Part shown: positions 1-4,493 of the stretch, piece by piece
Layout of the letters: each line of letters starts with the position of its first letter
How positions within the stretch are numbered: the stretch's first letter is position 1
DNA from: Pseudanabaenales cyanobacterium
GTDB taxonomy: Bacteria > Cyanobacteriota > Cyanobacteriia > Phormidesmidales > Phormidesmidaceae
Direction: 5' to 3'
Assembly (NCBI GenBank): GCA_022360135.1
Contig: JAKSDM010001060.1
Location: 1-7,813, forward strand
Length of the DNA: 7,813 nt
Program-made: the position numbers and the translations under genes
Notes under the pieces: generated by a model
What the model saw: the letters and a program-made list of their open reading frames with translations, nothing else
Database searches by the model: none
What the model was told of the DNA's origin: nothing

Positions 1-1876
1 GCCCATCTGGACTCCACGCCACTGAAAACACCCAACTGGTGTGTCCCTGATAGGTCAAAAGGGGTTGAGCCTCGGCAACTTGCCAAAGACGAACTTCCCC
101 ATTACTATCCCCTGTCGCTAGGAATTTCCCATCTGGGCTGAACGCCGCTGCCAAAATACTCCCAAAGACCTGGGTAAAAACCGACTTGGCGAGATCAGAA
201 TAAGCAAAATTAACCCGATGCAAATTCACTTTCTCTAAATCTGCCTGCCAGATACTTAGGCCAGAAAAGTCATAGCCGGTCAAGTCCATCTGTAGGTGAT
301 GGGCAAGATTAATTAGGTTTCCGCCTCCATAGCCCGATAATGGTGTCTCTGAAGACTCTCGCAATAACGTCAAGATTCTCTGGAACAGATGGTCGATCGC
401 GATTGAAGAGACAACAGTGGCGCGTAATTGAGCAGCAATGGGGGCTAAAATTAGGCGAATTTGGCTTTCTCTGACATAGTTTTTAGCGGTCGCCTTAATC
501 AAGGCATGATTGCAGAAAAGAGGTAGAGGAGAACAGGGCTGGGTGATCTCTTGATAAACCTGTTCAACCAAGCGTTCAGTCACGTATTCCATCACGACAG
601 GTTGCTGGGTGTAACTGCCCGCTTGCTTTTCAATTAGTGGAGACGCCGCCTGCTCGATGAGCGATCGCCAAATTAAAGATTCTAAAGCTTCCAACAAATT
701 AGCCTTAGAAACAACAGGATTAATATCCTCGGCCAACTCTGAGATTGTCGTTCCCTCGCGATTAATCGCCAACCAGTACATGATCGTGCGCTCCAGCGGA
801 GAGAGACGCTCAAACTGCTGATCCAGAAGCCTTTGAATGCTGTTGAAAACAGTCACATCTTGAGCCAGAAAGGCAGCGATATCTCCTCCAAATAAATCTT
901 GAATTGACGTGGCGATGATCTTCAAAGCCAAGGGATTACAACTATAGCGATCGCACAAAATTTGCTGTTGAGCGTCTGAACCCGAGAGTCCTTTGGCTTG
1001 AAGCAAAGCGTTTGCGGCTGAGAATGAACCCCTCAATTGCAGCGATCGAACCGATAACTCTATTCCTTCAAGAGCGGCGAGTTCAGCAGGCTTTTCGCGA
1101 CTGGTGAGGAGCAGACAGCTAGCATGGGCTGTTTCTCCGATTAACCGCAGCAGTTCGCCATAGTTTTCATAACCGACTCGGTATTGTCCGGCGCACTCCC
1201 CCGGCAGTAAAATGGTTTCGGCATTGTCTAAAATCACCAGGCAGCGAGCGTCCCGTAAGCATTGAAGCAGTAACTTGATTTCAGCTTGGGTTTCCTGTCC
1301 TGCTGATAAAAAAGGAATGAGATCGCCTAAAAGGATTTTTAGGGGAGGGGCGTTCCGCAAACTTCGCCAGATCACGAACTCAAACTGGTTTTGAATCTGT
1401 TGCGCTATTTTTACCGCTAAGGCGGTTTTGCCAATTCCCCCCATGCCCAACACACCCACCAGCCGACAATGATCTTGCAAAATCCAGTGTTCCAGCCTGA
1501 CTAGCTCTTCACTGCGGCCATAAAATACTGAAACATCACTCGCTTCCCCCCAATCTTGTTGAATGGGAATGACGTGTTCGTCTAGGACTTCTGTCGCCAA
1601 AGTTTGTCTGATATAGTCACTCGGCGTCAGGGTAAGTTTAAAAGCACTGAAGTAGTCTTCTAGCGATCGCTTATCTACAGGAGTTTGTCGCCGACGCACC
1701 TTGGTGAGCGTGTGGGAACTGAGTCCGGTCAGATGGTGCAAATCTTCCAGGGTGTAGGGTTGGCCGCCATTCGCTTCAGTTTCTGCCTGTTCCTTAGCTG
1801 CTTGCAGACGTCGCCAACCCGCCACAGAAAGAAACACTCCCCGTTTGCGCGTTAACTTCTTACGTCTGCTAGGCAT
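1..1876 (-). CDS. NB-ARC/WD40 NLR-like STAND protein, 3' part cut by window edge (paralogue A)
   Basis: The frame is open for 625 codons from an ATG at 1876 to the left edge. An in-frame TAG two codons upstream of the ATG fixes the start. No clear Shine-Dalgarno is seen. Residues 1-90 form a basic N-terminus followed by a helix-turn-helix-like segment (about 41-62), of the type found at the N-terminus of cyanobacterial NB-ARC and vWA-MoxR-associated proteins. The NB-ARC follows: P-loop GMGGIGKT (144-151, Lys150), Walker B LVILDN (213-218), TSR sensor motif (258-260), GLPL-like CNPLALK (313-319), then a winged-helix region. A pentapeptide-like stretch leads into WD40 blade 1 (569-610), and blade 2 starts at 611 (GHTSW) and is cut. 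Relative to its paralogue it carries an 8-residue insertion (nt 629-652) flanked by a repeated LIE. The family senses ligands through the propeller and switches by nucleotide binding. The specific target and output are unknown. No effector domain is visible. Confidence 0.95.
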   Translation of the reverse strand, partial: MPSRRKKLTRKRGVFLSVAGWRRLQAAKEQAETEANGGQPYTLEDLHHLTGLSSHTLTKVRRRQTPVDKRSLEDYFSAFKLTLTPSDYIRQTLATEVLDEHVIPIQQDWGEASDVSVFYGRSEELVRLEHWILQDHCRLVGVLGMGGIGKTALAVKIAQQIQNQFEFVIWRSLRNAPPLKILLGDLIPFLSAGQETQAEIKLLLQCLRDARCLVILDNAETILLPGECAGQYRVGYENYGELLRLIGETAHASCLLLTSREKPAELAALEGIELSVRSLQLRGSFSAANALLQAKGLSGSDAQQQILCDRYSCNPLALKIIATSIQDLFGGDIAAFLAQDVTVFNSIQRLLDQQFERLSPLERTIMYWLAINREGTTISELAEDINPVVSKANLLEALESLIWRSLIEQAASPLIEKQAGSYTQQPVVMEYVTERLVEQVYQEITQPCSPLPLFCNHALIKATAKNYVRESQIRLILAPIAAQLRATVVSSIAIDHLFQRILTLLRESSETPLSGYGGGNLINLAHHLQMDLTGYDFSGLSIWQADLEKVNLHRVNFAYSDLAKSVFTQVFGSILAAAFSPDGKFLATGDSNGEVRLWQVAEAQPLLTYQGHTSWVFSVAWSPDG

Positions 1877-2035
1877 CGTCTAGGTGGGCTCAATCAAGCT
1901 ATGCATTATTTCTAGTCATGATTATGATTGTAAGGTTAATCAACTGGGCTCCTCGAAAAAATCCAACTGCACCCATCAGGTCAGCCTCTGGGATAATAAT
2001 ACAACTCTTCTCAGGTTGCACCATTAGCCTCCTGT
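1877..2035. other. Divergent intergenic region between paralogue A and small plus-strand ORF
   Basis: This 159-bp spacer separates the minus-strand NLR gene from the plus-strand small ORF, so any promoter of the NLR gene should lie here. Read on the minus strand, an AATAAT hexamer (about 1905-1910) sits about 33 bases before the ATG and could be a -10 element. No convincing -35 box or ribosome site accompanies it. An in-frame TAA at 1997-1999 limits upstream extension of the small ORF. Nothing else is recognised. Confidence 0.3.
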
Positions 2036-2251
2036 TTGGCAGAATCAACGCTTGTAGTTTCTCCAGATAATTTGTTCAAAGTCCTGGTCCCTGAGGGTCA
2101 GCCTTTTCCAAGAAAAAATGATGTGCAGCAGATGAAGAAAATGCTGCACAAAATGAAGTTTGTGTTCCAAAGTGTCGAGGTGGCTGCTGTAGCCCTGGCA
2201 ATCATTAGTGTCGGGGCTGCTAGTTCAGTCTATTCAAAGTTCATTCCCTAA
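2036..2251 (+). CDS. Hypothetical small protein with one C-terminal membrane helix
   Basis: This is an open frame of 71 residues with a TTG start; the frame has no ATG or GTG between the upstream stop (1997-1999) and this TTG. No Shine-Dalgarno precedes it, so the start is weak. The first in-frame ATG is internal, at about residue 33. The N-terminal half is polar, with a basic stretch at about 26-41 (PRKNDVQQMKKMLHKMK). A hydrophobic Ala/Val/Ile-rich segment at about 46-66 could be a single membrane helix close to the C-terminus, as in tail-anchored proteins. It converges with the protease gene, and the two stop codons are about 38 bp apart. No family is recognised. It may be a real small membrane protein, the 3' remnant of a longer gene, or a chance frame. 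Confidence 0.35.
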   Translation: MAESTLVVSPDNLFKVLVPEGQPFPRKNDVQQMKKMLHKMKFVFQSVEVAAVALAIISVGAASSVYSKFIP

Positions 2252-2295
2252 TTTTTGCCGACCGTCAACCTTGTAACTCCCGTGATGTTCACGCC
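2248..2295 (-). pseudogene. Relic of an NB-ARC/WD40 gene C-terminal tail
   Basis: Read on the minus strand from 2295, one frame gives GVNITGVTRLTVGKN and then a stop. The end of the NLR-like gene at 4494-7813 encodes [11 protein letters not shown] (from nt 4580 downwards). Nine of the first eleven residues agree. At DNA level 29 of 34 bases match between 2262-2295 and 4547-4580, and all five differences are transitions; similarity ends after that. The frame differs from that of the overlapping protease, whose TGA stop (2289-2291) lies inside the matching stretch. The [18 protein letters not shown] tail is a recurrent C-terminus of cyanobacterial WD40 and related proteins. I infer a leftover 3' end of a lost NLR copy. 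A chance match of a short segment cannot be excluded. Confidence 0.5.
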
Positions 2296-3260
2296 TGATC
2301 TTGTCGTCGTCTCCGAGACCAAACAACGCTGGCACCAACTGCGCCTAATGCCATCAACGCGAACGGTGACGAAGACTCGGGGGTGCTAACGAACTGACCG
2401 CCCCATTGCGTGATAAACGAACGGTGCTGTTCACTTCCTGTCCACCAGGAGATGTCGCTGAATATACTGGTGGCGGTTGTTCCGCCGGAGAGGACGCCTG
2501 CAATCAAGAACTCATCATTGCGTTTGACTAGAAGTGGACTGCCACTGTCACCGGGAGCGGTAGTTCCTTCGTTTGCCAGGGGCGAAGCGCTACTACCGAA
2601 GTCAGACATGGTATTGTTAATCGCTGTGCCATTGTCAAAATCGGTGGAGAAAATATTAAAGCTGCCTGAAATGATGCTTCCGTCTGGAAGAGCGGCGCCG
2701 CCAATCGAATCAAGGATATTCTCAGCAGCCCAACGTTGGCCATCTCGGGTAAATTGGTGTCCTTCACTTCCTAAACCATTCAATCCAAAACCGACTGTGG
2801 TGACGGTGGATCCGACTAAATTGTCAGTATTTGTGAGGAACCGCAGCGGTGTAATGAATTCCGGAGCAGGCGCAGATAGCTCAAGAATGGCAATGTCTGT
2901 CCCATCTAGCAGGCTATCGGTGGCGTCGACTTCAAAAATGCTAGTGACTGAAATCTCGTCCAACAGGGTGTTTAATGGATCGAGATCGCGAAACCGAACG
3001 CTGATATCACTAGGGTTATCTCCGAAAATGCAATGTTGCGCCGTGAGCACATAAGACAAATTGATCAGTGAACCGCTGCACAGACTACGGCCCATGAAAA
3101 TCTCCGTAACTGCCGTAAACGGAGCCCCTAAGCTGCGGGCAATATCAACTCCGGCAGTATTATTGATAACAATTGCTTGCGCAGATGATTGCACAATTGG
3201 GAGTGCGGCTACGCCTATCAGACTGCGGCATACAAGTCGGCTTATGTTAGCCCATGTCAT
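2289..3260 (-). CDS. Secreted trypsin-like (S1 family) serine protease with PEP-CTERM-like tail
   Basis: This 323-residue protein is predicted to be an exported endopeptidase. Residues 1-29 form a signal peptide: basic start, hydrophobic core about 13-22, and an AQA cleavage site. The S1 catalytic triad is complete: His76 in LTAQHC (a variant of LTAAHC), Asp122 in TDIAILEL, and Ser239 in GDSGSPL. Cys61 and Cys77 match the conserved disulfide beside the histidine. The residue six before the serine is Thr233, not Asp, so trypsin-like Arg/Lys preference is not predicted. The C-terminus has a sorting-signal layout: TPES (293-296), a hydrophobic stretch (299-314), then RRRR (316-319). It resembles PEP-CTERM signals processed by exosortase, but with Ser replacing the second Pro. 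The ATG has a good AAGGA ribosome site. The stop lies within a relic of an NLR tail. The substrate is unknown. Confidence 0.93.
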   Translation of the reverse strand: MTWANISRLVCRSLIGVAALPIVQSSAQAIVINNTAGVDIARSLGAPFTAVTEIFMGRSLCSGSLINLSYVLTAQHCIFGDNPSDISVRFRDLDPLNTLLDEISVTSIFEVDATDSLLDGTDIAILELSAPAPEFITPLRFLTNTDNLVGSTVTTVGFGLNGLGSEGHQFTRDGQRWAAENILDSIGGAALPDGSIISGSFNIFSTDFDNGTAINNTMSDFGSSASPLANEGTTAPGDSGSPLLVKRNDEFLIAGVLSGGTTATSIFSDISWWTGSEQHRSFITQWGGQFVSTPESSSPFALMALGAVGASVVWSRRRRQDQA

Positions 3261-3268
3261 AGTTTGAA

Positions 3269-3273
3269 TCCTT
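3269..3273 (-). promoter_or_regulatory. Ribosome binding site of the protease gene
   Basis: AAGGA on the minus strand lies 8 bases before the ATG at 3260. It is a standard Shine-Dalgarno at good spacing and supports that start over internal ones. Confidence 0.6.
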
Positions 3274-3286
3274 AGTTTGAATGCTT

Positions 3287-3314
3287 ATAGTAGCTATACC
3301 TTCTTTTCTTTCAA
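3287..3314 (-). promoter_or_regulatory. Putative sigma70-type promoter of the protease gene
   Basis: On the minus strand, TTGAAA (3309-3314, five of six to the -35 consensus) is followed after 16 bases by TACTAT (3287-3292, four of six to the -10). Transcription would begin near 3280 and give a leader of about 20 bases containing the AAGGA site. This was found by eye only. Confidence 0.4.
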
Positions 3315-3423
3315 GTCATATGCCGTTTCACGCGCCTTTATTGAAAATTAGAACTTCAACAAACTTGACAATTCAGTTTTCTCGTATAAATTAATACGTA
3401 ACCGCAACTCAAAATTGCCCAGC

Positions 3424-3442
3424 GCTCATTTACGAAGTGAGC
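3424..3442. repeat. Short inverted repeat (8-3-8 hairpin)
   Basis: GCTCATTT and AAGTGAGC are separated by ACG and pair over 8 bp with one G-T pair. No T-run follows on either strand, so it is not a standard intrinsic terminator. It lies about 110 bp upstream of the putative protease promoter and could be an operator or an RNA fold of unknown role. Confidence 0.45.
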
Positions 3443-3496
3443 CAAAAGCCCCTTGTAGTCCAATATCTAGAAATAGAATTCTGGCTTTTTGCAAAC

Positions 3497-3528
3497 GCTA
3501 AAAGGCCATATAAATCAGGCATTTTAGC
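3497..3528. repeat. Imperfect inverted repeat in intergenic region
   Basis: GCTAAAA (3497-3503) and TTTTAGC (3522-3528) pair perfectly. After a G/A mismatch, GCC (3505-3507) pairs with GGC (3518-3520) around an AT-rich 10-base loop. There is no following T-run on either strand. The role is unknown; a protein-binding site or structured RNA is possible. Confidence 0.45.
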
Positions 3529-3612
3529 CCTCTAGAGTTATCTCTCCTGCATCAGCTGCTCGAGTGTTGATTGAACTAAGATTCATCGATTTTGGAAAAC
3601 AATAACGGGCAG

Positions 3613-3620
3613 GCGATCGC
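3613..3620. repeat. HIP1 palindrome (one of nine in the window)
   Basis: GCGATCGC is the highly iterated palindrome over-represented in many cyanobacterial genomes. Exact copies start at 661, 947, 1663, 3613, 4367, 4507, 7020, 7115 and 7433. That is roughly one per 870 bp, far more than chance for an 8-mer. They are the best simple evidence for a cyanobacterial host, and they occur both inside genes and between them. Confidence 0.9.
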
Positions 3621-3841
3621 GTGATGAATGATAGCTTTAGTGAATTAAGCGATTTGATTAAAATCATAAAAAAATTAATTAACCAGCTTTTATGCAAAAT
3701 CAATGGTCAATAGGCAGATCCCCAAACCGCTTTTGATACCGAACCAACGTTGCCTCCATCTCCTCAGTTCTGTAGGATGATTAAATTTATATCGGATTTT
3801 TTGGGTCTGCCCGTTGTTGTTTTAGAGCTGAGTCAAAATCG

Positions 3842-4015
3842 ATGAAAAGGCTGTTAGTTCTAGTCTTATCGTTCTTAATTGGTTTAACGTTGGCGGTAGG
3901 CTGCAGTGGACAGGAGTCTACTAGCGGCGGCGCCGACGCCAATTTCGAGGTGATGGGCGATTGGGCGACGTCTCTGCATATCGTTGGGATCCCCAAAAAA
4001 TTGTTGATCGGATAG
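3842..4015 (+). CDS. Putative small lipoprotein, 57 residues
   Basis: The ATG at 3842 opens a 57-codon frame ending in TAG. The product starts MKRLLVLVLS, with a hydrophobic core to about residue 19 and a lipobox-like AVGC with Cys21, so it should be processed by signal peptidase II and acylated at Cys21. The mature part is only 37 residues: a Ser/Gly-rich linker (SGQESTSGGADA) and then FEVMGDWATSLHIVGIPKK. Only a weak GAG precedes the start (3830-3832). The ATG overlaps the TGA of a short upstream frame as ATGA, so coupled translation is possible. It lies 45 bp before the 98-residue gene on the same strand, probably in one transcript. The length is short for a lipoprotein; it could be a truncated remnant. 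No family is recognised. Confidence 0.55.
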   Translation: MKRLLVLVLSFLIGLTLAVGCSGQESTSGGADANFEVMGDWATSLHIVGIPKKLLIG

Positions 4016-4047
4016 TATTAAATTTAGCTTAGGATAACAAAAATACT

Positions 4048-4052
4048 GAGGG
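4048..4052 (+). promoter_or_regulatory. Ribosome binding site supporting a GTG start
   Basis: GAGGG lies 8 bases before the GTG at 4061. No in-frame ATG exists between the upstream stop (4025-4027) and this GTG, and the nearby ATG at 4066 is in another frame, so this site decides the start of the 98-residue gene. Confidence 0.5.
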
Positions 4053-4060
4053 TTCGACTT

Positions 4061-4357
4061 GTGGAATGGGACAAGGTAAAATTGCCTCCAATTGAAGATA
4101 CCAAAATTCAGATCCAAAAACTGGCTAAGCTGGACTATGCTAAAGTTCTGGTTATCTGTAAACTAACTGAGAAAAGTTTAAGCCAAGCTGGGCAAACAGC
4201 CCTCTACACTTTTTTGCAGAGAACCTGGGCGCAACATGAGGAACGGCTAATATTTGAGGCGGCGCAGGAAGGCGTCAGCCCAGAGGAAAAATTCATTCAG
4301 TTGGTTGAAAATGCCCTTATTACTGAGGCTCAGCAGAACCTGCAAAAAACCGATTGA
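4061..4357 (+). CDS. Conserved-looking hypothetical protein, 98 residues, helical
   Basis: GTG start with a well-placed GAGGG ribosome site and a TGA stop at 4355-4357. The product is soluble, with no signal peptide or membrane helix, and is rich in Leu, Ala, Glu, Gln and Lys, so probably all-helical. Visible landmarks are a basic N-terminal third (KIQIQKLAKLDYAK, about 15-28), a central LYTFLQRTWAQHEER (about 48-62) and an acidic C-terminal third (GVSPEEKFIQLVENAL). There is one Cys and no metal or nucleotide motif. It follows the putative lipoprotein gene by 45 bp on the same strand and converges on the NLR gene, whose stop is 136 bp away. I do not recognise the family. The codon pattern and RBS argue for a real gene. 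Confidence 0.62.
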   Translation: MEWDKVKLPPIEDTKIQIQKLAKLDYAKVLVICKLTEKSLSQAGQTALYTFLQRTWAQHEERLIFEAAQEGVSPEEKFIQLVENALITEAQQNLQKTD

Positions 4358-4493
4358 ATTATACAGGCGATCGCTGTGCTTAATATCCAAAATTAAAATA
4401 TGGACTAATTATGGGTATAGGTTTAGTTGTGGGACTATATTCTGGCATTAAGAATTAATATCTCGAAACTGATTTCCAACCCGCCAGTACAAC
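4358..4493. other. Convergent intergenic region
   Basis: 136 bp between the 98-residue gene (plus) and the NLR-like gene (minus). It contains a HIP1 site at 4367-4374 and AT-rich sequence. Both genes should terminate here, yet I see no GC-rich hairpin followed by a T-run on either strand. Confidence 0.4.

Larger units (their letters stand above)
3315..3841. other. Long intergenic region between protease and lipoprotein genes
   Basis: About 530 bp with no convincing gene. It holds two short inverted repeats (3424-3442 and 3497-3528), a 7-bp inverted pair (AAAAGCC at 3444-3450, GGCTTTT at 3483-3489), one HIP1 site (3613-3620) and a strongly AT-rich stretch around 3645-3690. A 29-codon frame (3624-3713) and a 22-codon frame (3777-3845) on the plus strand are too short to call as genes. 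The promoter of the lipoprotein and 98-residue genes should lie here, but no clear -35/-10 pair was found. Confidence 0.5.

Noticed and set aside
2410..3054. A 214-codon open frame on the plus strand opposite the protease
   Set aside because: It lies fully antisense to a protease with complete triad and signal peptide; its translation is low-complexity and resembles no protein. It is a shadow frame.
2289..3260. Protease as the effector activated by the neighbouring NLR proteins
   Set aside because: The signal peptide and sorting tail place it outside the cytoplasm, and it has its own promoter and RBS. Adjacency alone does not support a direct link.
3624..3713. A 29-codon plus-strand frame (MNDSFSELSDLIKIIKK...) in the intergenic region
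   Set aside because: No ribosome site, AT-rich sequence and very short; an amphipathic-looking peptide can arise by chance.
3700..3780. A 26-codon minus-strand open stretch with protein-like composition (MEATLVRYQKRFGDLPIDH)
   Set aside because: It could be a gene fragment, but it is short, has stops on both sides and I recognise no family.
1877..4493. Insertion sequence or transposon between the NLR paralogues
   Set aside because: No transposase-like frame, no terminal inverted repeats and no target-site duplication could be seen.
4358..4493. Intrinsic terminator between convergent genes
   Set aside because: No stable GC-rich stem followed by a T-run was found on either strand.
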